Notes: generated from the letters alone by a model not told the origin. A stretch of 61,593 nt of DNA from Prevotella sp. (GCA_017455845.1 JAFSYY010000103.1:1-61593), one strand, 5' to 3'. Shown: positions 7,823-16,464, counted from the stretch's first letter. Made by a program: numbers and translations.

Positions 7823-8812
7823 TCAAACCACAGAATAATTTTCAATATCTTTCATGCCGTTAAGAAACGCCTGCGCATCCATGCGCTTCTTGCCTGCCAG
7901 TTGCAGTTCGTCTATCTGCAGCCAGCAGTCCGAGCAACTGACAAAGAGGTGTTTCCTGTCGGCTTTGAGCACCCCTGCCCCACCCTCTGCGGGCTGGCCG
8001 GTCTTGCTGGTACGGAATATTTTCAGCACCGTCTGCTGCCCTTTCTCGTCGCGCAGCGTTGTCCATGCACCAGGATAAGGACTCAGGCCACGGATGAAAT
8101 CGTACACTTGTTTTGCAGACTTCATCCAATCAATCTCACACGTTTCCTTAAAGATTTTCGGAGCAGCCTTCAGGTCATTGCCCGTTGCCCGTTGACCATT
8201 GACCATTGACCATTGGTCGATGGTTGAAGGATGACCGTTGGCAGCGACGATGGCCTCAAGCGTTTCCATACATATCTGCGCCCCCAGGCGCATCAGGCCG
8301 TCGTAGACATATTCCACGTTGGCATCGTCGGGTATGGTGAAGGGCTTCTGCATGATGATACGTCCCGTGTCAATATCGTGATCCAGGAAAAAGGTGGTGA
8401 CACCCGTCTCTGTCTCACCGTTGATGACCGCCCAGTTGATGGGTGCCGCACCACGATATTGCGGCAACAGGGCTGCATGCACATTGAACGTGCCGTATTC
8501 GGGCATGGCCCACACCACCTCCGGCAACATGCGGAAAGCCACCACGACCTGCAGGTTGGCCTGGTAACTGCGCAGCGACTCCACGAAGTCAGGGTCTTTC
8601 ATCTTCTCCGGCTGCAACACGGGCAGTCCCTTCTCCAGGGCATACTGCTTCACTGCCGAAGGCTGAAGCACAGAGCCGTGACGTCCCACAGGCTTATCGG
8701 GCTGCGTGACCACCGCCACCACGTTGTATGCATTGTCGACCAATGCCTTCAGGGTCTCTACCGCAAACTCCGGCGTACCCATAAACACGATTCTCAAATC
8801 ACTCTTCTTCAT
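7823..8812 (-). CDS. fmt: Methionyl-tRNA formyltransferase
   Basis: A 329-residue enzyme that formylates initiator Met-tRNA using 10-formyltetrahydrofolate. Seen: LRIVFMGTPEFAV at the N terminus, the catalytic/folate motif FNVHAALLPQYRGAAPINW around 109-127 with N110 and H112, and DHDIDTGRI around 144-152. The C-terminal tRNA-binding domain starts with APKIFKETCEIDW near 217. The ATG at 8812 is preferred over the in-frame GTG two codons upstream. Odd: residues about 197-212 are encoded by seven 7-bp repeats (8176-8224), lying in the linker between domains. Confidence 0.95.
   Translation of the reverse strand: MKKSDLRIVFMGTPEFAVETLKALVDNAYNVVAVVTQPDKPVGRHGSVLQPSAVKQYALEKGLPVLQPEKMKDPDFVESLRSYQANLQVVVAFRMLPEVVWAMPEYGTFNVHAALLPQYRGAAPINWAVINGETETGVTTFFLDHDIDTGRIIMQKPFTIPDDANVEYVYDGLMRLGAQICMETLEAIVAANGHPSTIDQWSMVNGQRATGNDLKAAPKIFKETCEIDWMKSAKQVYDFIRGLSPYPGAWTTLRDEKGQQTVLKIFRTSKTGQPAEGGAGVLKADRKHLFVSCSDCWLQIDELQLAGKKRMDAQAFLNGMKDIENYSVV
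8176..8224. repeat. Seven heptamers inside fmt, in frame
   Basis: Consecutive units CATTGCC, CGTTGCC, CGTTGAC, CATTGAC, CATTGAC, CATTGGT and CGATGGT make 49 bp with a strict 7-bp period. The last units partly reverse-complement earlier ones, so a small hairpin is possible. It encodes the linker just before the C-terminal domain of Fmt. Confidence 0.85.
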
Positions 8813-8827
8813 GACCACATCATTTTT

Positions 8828-10639
8828 TTAGTCTTCACTCATGTCGGCCACCATCTTGCGGTAATGAGTGTAGATACGCTCACGCGAGATATAGCCTTTC
8901 AGGTGATTATCCCTGTCGAGTACAGGCAGCCAGTTGGCATGTGTCTTGTCGAAGGTCTTCATCACCAGCGTCATCGGGGCCCGGTCGTTGAGCGTTGCCA
9001 GGGGCTCCTGCATCAACTGACTGGCCGTGAAGTGATGATACAACTCCGTGCGGAACACGATGTTACGGATCTTGGCAATATCTATCTCGCCCAGCAGGTT
9101 GCCGGCAGCATCGAGCACTGGGATGACGCTATTGCGCGAACGGCTTATCTTCCTCACTATTGCCGACAATTCCGTATCGGGCATCACCGACAGATAGTCG
9201 CGCTCTATAACGCTGTCCAGTTGCATCAGCGTCAGCACGGCATGGTCGGTATGATGCGTTATCAGTTTACCCTGCTTGGCCAGCCGCGAACTGTAGATGC
9301 TATGAGGTTCAAAAATAATAATTGTCAGATAGGAACAGATAGACACGATCATCAGCGGCAGAAACAGACTGTAGCCGCCGGTCAACTCGGCAATCAGGAA
9401 GATACCCGTCAGCGGTGCATGCATCACACCCGACATCACGCCGGCCATGCCCATCAGGGCAAAGTTCTTCTCCGGCACATAGACACCGATATGATTGATA
9501 TTCCACAGCCGCGAGAAAAGGAAACCGCTGAAGCAGCCAATAAACAGCGAGGGCGCAAACGTACCGCCACAACCACCGCCGCCATTGGTAGCCGACGTGG
9601 CAAACACCTTTGTCAGCAGCACCAGTGCGATGTAGGGTATAAGCATGTCTATCTGTCCGGAGAACAGCGAGTTGTTCATCACGTGCTCCCAGTCGGCCTC
9701 CGAGGCGCCGTTGAGCAACAGGTTGATGGGGCCGTAGCCCTCGCCATAGAGCGACGGGAACAGGTAGATGAGCAGGCTCAGCACCGAGCCGCCAATCATC
9801 AACTTGATATATGGCTTGTCCTTGAAACGGGCAAAGATGTCCTCACAGAATCCCATGGTACGGATGAAATACAGGCTCACCAGGCCACAGAATATGCCCA
9901 GTGCCATACACGCGGGCACACGCTCTACCGACCAGGGATTGTCCAGGTGAAACGTAAACAACGCAGCATCGCCGCTGAAGATATAGGTGAAGCAGGTGGC
10001 CGTGACACAACTGACGAGGATGGGCATCAGAGAGGCCATCGTCAGATCTATCATCAGCACCTCGATGGTGAAGACAAGGCCGGCAATAGGCGCCTTGAAG
10101 ATGCCGGCAATAGCCCCGGCAGCACCGCATCCCACCAGCAGCATCAACGTCTTGCTGTCCATCTTGAACAGTTTACCAAGGTTAGAGCCTATGGCCGAGC
10201 CCGTCAGCACGATAGGGGCCTCGGCTCCCACACTGCCGCCAAAGCCAATGGTTATGGCCGAGGCAATGACGCTCGACCATGTGTTATGCGGCTTCAGCCT
10301 GGAACGGTTCTGGCTGATGGCATAGAGGATGCGGGTAATGCCATGCGAGATATTATCCTTGACGACATGGCGCACAAAGAGCGAGGTGATATAGATACCC
10401 ACAACAGGGTAAACCAGGTACAGCCAGTTTGACGAGGAGGCATCAAAGGAACTGGTGAGTAGCAATACTATCTGGTTGATGAGCCAATGGAGCAGGAAGG
10501 CTGCCACGGCTGCAAAGAAACCCACGAGAAAAGCCAATATCAGCACAAACATCCGTTCGCTGATATGCGTCTCCCGCCACTCATGCAGGCGCCCCAGCCA
10601 TACCTTCGCTGTTGTTGGGTTGATGGTCGTTTCTGTCAT
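8828..10639 (-). CDS. ClC-type chloride channel / H+:Cl- exchanger with CBS domains
   Basis: A 603-residue membrane protein. The ClC core spans about residues 30-440. GFGGSVGAEAP near 133-142 holds the gating glutamate (E140). GIFKAPIAGLVFTIEV places an internal proton glutamate at 193, which favours exchange over channel activity. GGGGCGGTFAPSLFIG and GVMHAPLTGIFLIAELTGG are the other selectivity segments. The C-terminal 130 residues form two CBS domains that usually sense nucleotides. The ATG at 10639 is 6 bp after the upstream gene stop and precedes fmt by 15 bp. Confidence 0.93.
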   Translation of the reverse strand: MTETTINPTTAKVWLGRLHEWRETHISERMFVLILAFLVGFFAAVAAFLLHWLINQIVLLLTSSFDASSSNWLYLVYPVVGIYITSLFVRHVVKDNISHGITRILYAISQNRSRLKPHNTWSSVIASAITIGFGGSVGAEAPIVLTGSAIGSNLGKLFKMDSKTLMLLVGCGAAGAIAGIFKAPIAGLVFTIEVLMIDLTMASLMPILVSCVTATCFTYIFSGDAALFTFHLDNPWSVERVPACMALGIFCGLVSLYFIRTMGFCEDIFARFKDKPYIKLMIGGSVLSLLIYLFPSLYGEGYGPINLLLNGASEADWEHVMNNSLFSGQIDMLIPYIALVLLTKVFATSATNGGGGCGGTFAPSLFIGCFSGFLFSRLWNINHIGVYVPEKNFALMGMAGVMSGVMHAPLTGIFLIAELTGGYSLFLPLMIVSICSYLTIIIFEPHSIYSSRLAKQGKLITHHTDHAVLTLMQLDSVIERDYLSVMPDTELSAIVRKISRSRNSVIPVLDAAGNLLGEIDIAKIRNIVFRTELYHHFTASQLMQEPLATLNDRAPMTLVMKTFDKTHANWLPVLDRDNHLKGYISRERIYTHYRKMVADMSED

Positions 10640-10645
10640 CCACAA

Positions 10646-11086
10646 TCAGGATTTCAGCAGTTTCTCCAGGAAGTCATCCAGGTCTTTATCCAAACCCTCC
10701 ATCAGGTCGGGGTCCATGATCACCGTATCACCGTCGACAACATAGAGTTCGGCCACATTCTCGTGCTCGTCATCCTCCAGCACAAAGGCATACGGCTTCA
10801 GGATGGAGAGGTTGTCGGCCAGCGCGGCATTGCCCTTCAGACATTTGCGCAGCACCGACGTGACGGTCTCATAGAAATCGTCGTCCTTGTTGTCTATCCA
10901 TTCCTCCACCACACAACGCGTCAGTTCGCGGTCGTCATCATCGAGAATGGTTATCTCGCCTGTTTCCTGACTGACACGTATATGTATGTCGGTCAACAAC
11001 GAAGCCTCTTCATGGGCAGGGAATTTTTCCGCCAGTTTACGAAGTGCACGTTCAAGTGTCTGCTGTGTCTGCTCTGTCAAATTCAT
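10646..11086 (-). CDS. Acidic protein of unknown function
   Basis: I do not recognise this 146-residue protein. It has no signal peptide or membrane segment. It is strongly acidic, with clusters such as ILDDDDREL, NKDDDFYE and LEDDEHENVAELYVVDGDTVIMDPDLMEG. Helices probably lie at both ends. It is the first gene of a minus-strand operon with the ClC gene and fmt. A role linked to either is only a guess. The -7 box TACTTTTG at 11110-11117 lies 24 bp upstream. Confidence 0.75.
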   Translation of the reverse strand: MNLTEQTQQTLERALRKLAEKFPAHEEASLLTDIHIRVSQETGEITILDDDDRELTRCVVEEWIDNKDDDFYETVTSVLRKCLKGNAALADNLSILKPYAFVLEDDEHENVAELYVVDGDTVIMDPDLMEGLDKDLDDFLEKLLKS

Positions 11087-11109
11087 AATGCTTTCTCCAT
11101 TTATCCTGC

Positions 11110-11117
11110 AAAAGTAT
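11110..11117 (-). promoter_or_regulatory. Promoter -7 box for acidic protein-ClC-fmt operon
   Basis: TACTTTTG on the minus strand, 24 bp before the ATG at 11086, matches TAnnTTTG. Confidence 0.55.
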
Positions 11118-11202
11118 CAAAAAAGATTCGTATTTGCAAGCGATTATGAATATTTTTCAAAAATAAATGGAAATTCTTAATATGTTTTTCACAAAATATT
11201 CG

Positions 11203-11210
11203 TAACTTTG
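11203..11210 (+). promoter_or_regulatory. Promoter -7 box for rseC-rnf operon, possibly leaderless
   Basis: TAACTTTG ends only 8 bp before the ATG at 11219. Bacteroidota transcripts usually start several bases after this box, so the leader would be almost absent. Confidence 0.65.
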
Positions 11211-11218
11211 CACCCGCA

Positions 11219-11629
11219 ATGGAGAACTCAATACGTCATGAGGGCATTGTGGAATCTATTGACGGCGAGCATATTCGCGTCAGGATTACCCAACATTCTG
11301 CCTGTAGCGCTTGCAAGATAGCATCTCACTGCACGGCCGCGGAGTCGAAAGAAAAAGTGGTGGATGTCTTTCATGGCGCACGCAAGGACTTGAACGTGGG
11401 CGACAGTGTAGTGGTAGGCACATCGGGCCAGACGGCAGGCATGGCTCTGCTCATGGGCTTCGGGCTGCCGCTGATACTCCTTCTCGCCGTGCTGGCCGTC
11501 ATGCTCTCTGTCGGGGCCGGCGAAGGCTCTGCTGCACTGGCCGCACTATGTGCGCTCGTACCTTATTATATATTATTATGGTCACAGCGTCACCGCATTG
11601 CCAGAAAGATTGCCTTCAGCATTGAGTAG
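11219..11629 (+). CDS. rseC: RseC/MucC-family membrane protein
   Basis: A 136-residue protein with an N-terminal cytoplasmic segment holding cysteines in SACSACKIASHC (about residues 25-36), then two membrane helices (about 70-90 and 100-118). This matches the SoxR-reducing/RseC family, often encoded with Rnf genes and proposed to serve the Rnf complex or SoxR reduction. It heads the rnf operon here. The stop codon lies at the entry of a GTCCGTGC tandem array. Confidence 0.85.
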   Translation: MENSIRHEGIVESIDGEHIRVRITQHSACSACKIASHCTAAESKEKVVDVFHGARKDLNVGDSVVVGTSGQTAGMALLMGFGLPLILLLAVLAVMLSVGAGEGSAALAALCALVPYYILLWSQRHRIARKIAFSIE

Positions 11630-11881
11630 GCAGTCCGTGCAGGCGCCAGAGTAAGCAGTCCGTGCAGGCGGCTGAATATGTGTCCGTGCAGGCGGCTGAA
11701 TATGTGTCCGTGCAGGCGCCAGAATATGTGTCCGTGCAGGCGCCAGAATAGGCAGTCCGTGCAGGCGCCAGAATAGGCAGTCCGTGCAGGCGCCAGAATA
11801 GGCAGTCCGTGCAGGCGCCAGAATAGGCAGTCCGTGCAGGCGCCAGAATAGGCAGTCCGTGCAGGCGGGTTTCCCCCGCCT
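11630..11881. repeat. GTCCGTGC tandem array, ten copies, between rseC and rnfB
   Basis: GTCCGTGCAGGCG starts at 11633, 11658, 11682, 11706, 11730, 11755, 11780, 11805, 11830 and 11855, a 24-25 bp period. The first nine copies continue with a short GCC or GCT. Only the last carries a full hairpin, AGGCGGG (11863-11869) with CCCGCCT (11875-11881). The nine look like derivatives that lost the loop. The rseC stop sits in the repeat-like junction. The array would be in the operon mRNA. Confidence 0.92.
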
Positions 11882-11942
11882 GAAAGCAAAGAAACAAACT
11901 AAAAGAACAAATAAAACAAATACAACAACAACAATTATTATT

Positions 11943-12815
11943 ATGAATTTCATCTTGATTGCAGTCATTGTGCTTGGAGGCATCGGACTCATCGCAGCCA
12001 TCGTGCTGTTTGTCTGCTCCAAGAAATTTGCTGTTTTCGAAGATCCACGCATTGCACAGGTCAACGAACTGCTGCCCGGTGCCAACTGCGGTGGATGTGG
12101 TTTTGCCGGTTGTGGCGGTATGGCCGACGCACTGGTGAAAGGAGCCGACAACGGCAGCATCGAGGGGCTTAACTGTCCTGTGGGCGGTGCCGAAGTGATG
12201 GGCCAGGTGGCCAGCCTCCTGGACATGGCCATTGCCAATGGCGAGCCGAAGGTAGCCGTCGTCAGATGCAACGGCACCTGTGCCCTGCGGCCTAAAGTGG
12301 CCGAGTATGTAGGTCTTCGCACCTGTGCGGCCATGAACGCATGCAGCGCCGGCGAGACGGCCTGCGGCTTCGGTTGCCTGGGCTGTGGCGACTGTGTGGC
12401 AGCCTGTCAGTTTGATGCCATCCACATGAACCCCGAGACGGGGCTTCCTGAGGTTGACGAGGAGAAGTGCACGGCATGCGGTGCCTGTGTGAAGGCTTGT
12501 CCGCGAAACATCATCGAACTGCGGAAGAAGGGTCCCAAGGGCCGCCGTGTGTTCGTGTCGTGCGTCAACAAAGACAAGGGTGCAGCAGCCATGAAGGCCT
12601 GCAAGGCAGCCTGTATCGGTTGCGGCAAGTGCGAGAAGGAGTGCCCGTTTGGTGCCATCACCATCGAGAACAATGTCTCTTACATCGATTTCACCAAGTG
12701 CCGCCTGTGCAAGAAGTGCGTCGCCGTATGTCCTACCAAGGCCATCCACGCCGTCAACTTCCCTGCACCAAAGCCGGCAGAAACTATTAAAGAAGAAAAG
12801 GAGGCTGAAGCATGA
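11943..12815 (+). CDS. rnfB: Electron transport complex subunit RnfB, iron-sulfur
   Basis: A 290-residue peripheral subunit of the Rnf complex, which couples ferredoxin oxidation with NAD+ reduction to ion pumping. An N-terminal membrane helix (FILIAVIVLGGIGLIAAIVL) is followed by the cluster motif CGGCGFAGCGG near residue 53. Several ferredoxin motifs follow, such as CLGCGDCVAACQFDAI, CTACGACVKACPRNI, CIGCGKCEKECPFGAI and CRLCKKCVAVCPTKAI. I chose the ATG at 11943 because it starts the membrane helix; upstream in-frame codons run into the tandem array. It overlaps rnfC by 4 bp. Confidence 0.95.
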   Translation: MNFILIAVIVLGGIGLIAAIVLFVCSKKFAVFEDPRIAQVNELLPGANCGGCGFAGCGGMADALVKGADNGSIEGLNCPVGGAEVMGQVASLLDMAIANGEPKVAVVRCNGTCALRPKVAEYVGLRTCAAMNACSAGETACGFGCLGCGDCVAACQFDAIHMNPETGLPEVDEEKCTACGACVKACPRNIIELRKKGPKGRRVFVSCVNKDKGAAAMKACKAACIGCGKCEKECPFGAITIENNVSYIDFTKCRLCKKCVAVCPTKAIHAVNFPAPKPAETIKEEKEAEA

Positions 12816-14182
12816 AGATCAAGACTTTTCGCATAGGTGGCATACACCCGGAGGAGAACAAACTGACCCATGAGGTGGCTACACAGGTGGCCCCACTGCC
12901 CAAGCAGGCCATCTTCCCACTGTCGCAACACATTGGTGCACCCGCCAAGCCCGTGGTCCAGAAAGGCGACAAGGTGAAGGTGGGCACGCTGCTGGCCGAG
13001 GCCGGTGGCTTCGTATCGGCACCTATCTATTCATCCGTCAGCGGCACGGTGTTCAAGATTGACACCGCCATCGATGCCACTGGCTATCGCAAGCCCGTCA
13101 TCATCATCAACGTGGAAGGCGATGAATGGGAAGAGAGCATCGACCGCTCCGACAAACTGGAGCAGGTGAAAGACCACCCCGAACTCACGCCCGAGGAAAT
13201 CGTGGAGCGTATCAAGACGGCAGGTGTAGTGGGTATGGGCGGTGCCTGTTTCCCCACCTTTATTAAATTATGTCCGCCACCCACGGCCAAGGCCGAATGT
13301 GTCATCATCAATGCCGTGGAGTGCGAGCCCTATATCACCGCCGACTACCGTCTGATGATGGAGCATGCCGACGAGATACTCGTGGGCCTGGAACTGCTGA
13401 TGAAGGGTGCCAAGGTGACGAAGGGCTACATAGGCATCGAGACCAACAAGCCCGCCGCCATCGACCTGCTCACCGGCAAGTGTGCCGAAGCGTTTTCCGC
13501 TTCGGAATACCAGGTAGAGGTGGTGCCCTTGAAGCAGCGTTATCCGCAGGGTGGTGAGAAGCAACTGGTCGATGCCGTCATCCGCCGTCAGGTGCCTGCA
13601 CCACCCGCCATCCCTGTCAATGTGGGCGCCATCGTGCAGAACGTTGGCACAGCCTTCGCCGTCTATCAGGCAGTGATGAAGCATAAGCCGCTGTTTGAGC
13701 GCTACACCACCGTCACCGGCAAACGGCTGCAGAAGCCCGGCAACTTCCTGGTACGCATGGGCACGCCGATGCAGGACCTGATAGACCTCTGCGGCGGCAT
13801 GCCCGAGGGCGACAACAAACTGCTGGCCGGCGGCCCGATGATGGGCAAGGCTCTGATGTCGACGGAAGTGCCCATCTGCAAGGGCACTAACTCGGTGACC
13901 ATCCTCAGCGACGATGATGCCCGCCGCAAGGAGCCCCAGGCCTGCATACGCTGCGCCAAGTGCGTGGGTGCCTGTCCTATGGGCCTCGAACCTTATCTGC
14001 TGGCCAAACTCTCGGCTTTCAAGAACTGGGAGCGTGCCGAGAAGGAGGACATCGTCAGTTGCATTGAGTGCGGCTCGTGCCAGTTCACCTGCCCCGCCCA
14101 CCGTCCGCTGCTCGACAATATCCGCCAGGGCAAGCAGACCGTGATGGGGATCATCCGCAGCCGTGCGGCTAAAAAGAACTAA
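12812..14182 (+). CDS. rnfC: Electron transport complex subunit RnfC
   Basis: A 456-residue NADH-side subunit of Rnf. The FMN/NAD-binding central fold includes GVVGMGGACFPTFIKL near 140-155 and VIINAVECEPYITADYRLM near 165. Two 4Fe-4S motifs lie near the end, CIRCAKCVGACPMGLEP and CIECGSCQFTCPAHRPL. The length is near the shorter RnfC forms, without the long alanine-rich tail of E. coli RsxC. Heptamer repeats start right after its stop. Confidence 0.95.
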   Translation: MKIKTFRIGGIHPEENKLTHEVATQVAPLPKQAIFPLSQHIGAPAKPVVQKGDKVKVGTLLAEAGGFVSAPIYSSVSGTVFKIDTAIDATGYRKPVIIINVEGDEWEESIDRSDKLEQVKDHPELTPEEIVERIKTAGVVGMGGACFPTFIKLCPPPTAKAECVIINAVECEPYITADYRLMMEHADEILVGLELLMKGAKVTKGYIGIETNKPAAIDLLTGKCAEAFSASEYQVEVVPLKQRYPQGGEKQLVDAVIRRQVPAPPAIPVNVGAIVQNVGTAFAVYQAVMKHKPLFERYTTVTGKRLQKPGNFLVRMGTPMQDLIDLCGGMPEGDNKLLAGGPMMGKALMSTEVPICKGTNSVTILSDDDARRKEPQACIRCAKCVGACPMGLEPYLLAKLSAFKNWERAEKEDIVSCIECGSCQFTCPAHRPLLDNIRQGKQTVMGIIRSRAAKKN

Positions 14183-14210
14183 GAGTTAAGAATTAAGAAT
14201 TAAGAAAAAT
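14183..14210. repeat. Heptamer array between rnfC and rnfD
   Basis: GAGTTAA, GAATTAA, GAATTAA and GAAAAAT follow the rnfC stop codon (14180-14182) without a gap. Only a few bases separate the array from the rnfD ATG at 14214. Confidence 0.85.
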
Positions 14211-14213
14211 ACA

Positions 14214-15218
14214 ATGGGAAAATTAATTGTATCACTTTCGCCTCACGCCCACGGCACCGACTCTGTGGAACGCAACATGTATGGCGTTATCATTGCACTG
14301 ATACCCGCCCTGCTCGTCTCGTTCTTCTACTTCGGAATCGGCTCGGCCATCGTATGCCTTACCAGCGTTCTGGCTTGCGTGCTGTTCGAGTGGGCCATCA
14401 ACAAGTTTATCCTCGGACGCGAGGAATGTACCGTCCTCGACGGCTCTGCTGCCCTGACGGGTCTGCTACTGGGCATGAACCTGCCATCCAACCTCCCCGT
14501 ATGGATCATCATCATCGGTGCCCTCTTCGCCATCGGCGTGGGCAAGATGACCTTCGGCGGACTGGGCAACAACATCTTCAACCCGGCATTGGTAGGCCGC
14601 TGCGTGCTGTTGGTTGCCTTCCCTGCACAGATGACCAGTTGGCCGCTGCCAGGACATCTGCTCGACTATACCGACGCCACCACAGGCGCTACACCACTTG
14701 CTGTCATGAAACAAGCCATCCAGAACCATGACCCCAACGCCCTGAACCAACTGCCCGATGCCTTCAGCCTCCTGCTGGGCGATTATTCCTTAGGCGGAGG
14801 TGCCGGCACCATCGGCGAGATCTGCGGCCTGGCACTGCTGGCGGGCTTTGCCTTCATGCTCTGGCGCAAGATTATCACCTGGCACATCCCCGTGAGCATC
14901 ATCGCAACGGTGTTTGTCTTCAGCGCCGTCATGCACCTCATCGACCCCATCTATGCCGACCCCACCACTGTCATCCTAAGCGGCGGACTGCTGCTGGGTG
15001 CCATCTTCATGGCAACTGACTATGTCACCTCCCCCATGACCGGCAAGGGTCAGATTATCTATGGTGTCTGCATCGGTCTGCTCACCATCATCATCCGTAA
15101 TTGGGGTGCCTATCCGGAAGGCATGTCGTTTGCCATCTTGATTATGAATGCGTTCACACCGCTCATTAATAACTATGTGAAACCCAAGCGCTTCGGAGAA
15201 GTGCCGGCAAAGCAATAA
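14214..15218 (+). CDS. rnfD: Electron transport complex subunit RnfD
   Basis: A 334-residue membrane subunit with about ten helices. The segment DATTGATPLAV near residue 155-165 matches the threonine site where RnfD/NqrB carry covalent FMN. ATDYVTSPMTGKGQIIYG near 265-283 is a conserved C-terminal loop. It lies 13 bp before rnfG. Confidence 0.94.
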   Translation: MGKLIVSLSPHAHGTDSVERNMYGVIIALIPALLVSFFYFGIGSAIVCLTSVLACVLFEWAINKFILGREECTVLDGSAALTGLLLGMNLPSNLPVWIIIIGALFAIGVGKMTFGGLGNNIFNPALVGRCVLLVAFPAQMTSWPLPGHLLDYTDATTGATPLAVMKQAIQNHDPNALNQLPDAFSLLLGDYSLGGGAGTIGEICGLALLAGFAFMLWRKIITWHIPVSIIATVFVFSAVMHLIDPIYADPTTVILSGGLLLGAIFMATDYVTSPMTGKGQIIYGVCIGLLTIIIRNWGAYPEGMSFAILIMNAFTPLINNYVKPKRFGEVPAKQ

Positions 15219-15231
15219 GGAGGGCTTAATT

Positions 15232-15849
15232 ATGAAGAAGTTAGAATCATCTTTATTGAATATGGTGCTGGTACTCACTGGCGTGGCTGTCATCATGGGA
15301 GCCATCCTGGCTTGGGTAAACAGCATTACAAGCGGACCTATCGCCGAACAGAAAGACAAGACCCTTTCTGAAGGCATCAAGGCCGTCATGGTATGCAACG
15401 ACCTCACGGTGGCACGCGTAGACACCGTGAAAAACACGAATGCGAAAGGCAAGGAACTGACATATATTGTCTATCAGACCGTCGATGCCAAGGAACAGGT
15501 ACTGGGTGCAGCAGTAGAGAGCACCAGCGACGGCTTCGGAGGCAAACTGCGCGTGCTGGTGGGATTCAACCCCGAAGGCCAGATCCTGGGCTATACCCTC
15601 CTGGAGCACGCAGAAACGCCCGGCCTGGGTGCCAAAGCCGACAAATGGTTTCAGAAAGGCGAGAAGGGCTGTATCATCGGCCTCAACCCCCAAGAGCCTC
15701 TCACGGTGTCAAAGGACGGCGGCCAGGTAGATGCTATTACGGCCTCAACGATAACAAGCCGTGCCTTCCTGCTGGCCGTCAACAATGCCTATCTGGCCTA
15801 TAAGTCGAAACCTGTTGACGCTGCCACCGGTGCCACTAAGCAGCAATAA
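15232..15849 (+). CDS. rnfG: Electron transport complex subunit RnfG
   Basis: A 205-residue subunit with one N-terminal membrane helix and an extracytoplasmic FMN-binding domain. AVESTSDGFGGKLRVLVGF and HAETPGLGAKAD are family signatures. DAITASTITSRAFLLAVN near 163-180 contains the threonine expected to bind FMN covalently. A good Shine-Dalgarno-like AAGGAGGG precedes the ATG. The stop is followed at once by AT-rich heptamers. Confidence 0.94.
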   Translation: MKKLESSLLNMVLVLTGVAVIMGAILAWVNSITSGPIAEQKDKTLSEGIKAVMVCNDLTVARVDTVKNTNAKGKELTYIVYQTVDAKEQVLGAAVESTSDGFGGKLRVLVGFNPEGQILGYTLLEHAETPGLGAKADKWFQKGEKGCIIGLNPQEPLTVSKDGGQVDAITASTITSRAFLLAVNNAYLAYKSKPVDAATGATKQQ

Positions 15850-15853
15850 TTAT

Positions 15854-15888
15854 TAATTGTGAATTGTGAATTATTAATTATGAATTAT
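15854..15888. repeat. Heptamer array that forms the rnfE start codon
   Basis: TAATTGT, GAATTGT, GAATTAT, TAATTAT and GAATTAT run in strict 7-bp register. The ATG of rnfE (15880-15882) straddles the last two units (TAATTA-TG-AATTAT). The array begins a few bases after the rnfG stop. Confidence 0.85.
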
Positions 15889-16464
15889 ATAAGTATTATC
15901 AAGAACGGCATCATCAAGGACAACCCAACGTTCGTCCTGATGCTTGGTATGTGTCCTACGCTGGCCACTACCACATCCGCGTCCAACGGTATGGCCATGG
16001 GACTGGCCACTATGGCTGTGCTCATCTGCACAAACTTCGTGATTTCATGCATCAAGAGTATCACCCCCGACAAAGTGCGCATACCCGTGTTCATCGTGGT
16101 TATTGCCGCCTTCGTCACACTGCTGCAGATGGTCATCAAGGCCTATCTGCCCGATGTGGACAAGTCGCTGGGACTTTTCATCCCCCTGATTGTGGTCAAC
16201 TGTATCATCCTCGGGCGTGCCGAGGCCTTTGCTGCCAAGAACTCACCTGTGGCCTCGCTCTTCGACGGCATAGGCATAGGTCTTGGATTCACCATGGCCC
16301 TCACCCTGCTGGGCATCGTCCGCGAGATACTGGGGTCGGGAGCCATCTTCGGCTATGTCTTCATCCCCGAGAACTACAACATCCTGCTCTTCGTCTTGGC
16401 CCCAGGAGCATTCATCACCCTGGGTTACCTCATTGCACTGGTAAACAGAATGAGAAATGAGTAA
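15880..16464 (+). CDS. rnfE: Electron transport complex subunit RnfE
   Basis: A 194-residue membrane subunit with six helices. NPTFVLMLGMCPTLATTTSASNGMAMGLA near the N terminus and VVNCIILGRAEAFAAKNSP near residue 100 are family signatures. I chose MNYISIIKNG at 15880; an upstream in-frame ATG at 15859 would be entirely within the repeat array. The final codons (MRNE-stop) also resemble the repeat that follows, so both ends abut short repeats. Confidence 0.94.
   Translation: MNYISIIKNGIIKDNPTFVLMLGMCPTLATTTSASNGMAMGLATMAVLICTNFVISCIKSITPDKVRIPVFIVVIAAFVTLLQMVIKAYLPDVDKSLGLFIPLIVVNCIILGRAEAFAAKNSPVASLFDGIGIGLGFTMALTLLGIVREILGSGAIFGYVFIPENYNILLFVLAPGAFITLGYLIALVNRMRNE

Noticed and set aside
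8231-10432. A 733-codon open frame on the plus strand opposite the ClC gene and fmt
   Set aside because: It lies antisense to two clear conserved genes, has low-complexity His/Gln/Arg-rich translation, no promoter and no family resemblance; it is a by-product of GC-rich codon use.
11630-11881. Possible CRISPR array
   Set aside because: Units are 24-25 bp head to tail with no unique spacers, and no cas genes are in the window.
11616-12749. Open frames on the minus strand through the GTCCGTGC array and rnfB, giving repeated LHGLPILAPARTAYSGACTD peptides
   Set aside because: The repeat peptide only reflects the DNA repeat, and the rest is antisense to rnfB.
15859-15879. Earlier ATG start for rnfE
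   Set aside because: The seven extra residues are all encoded by the heptamer array; the ATG at 15880 gives the family N terminus.
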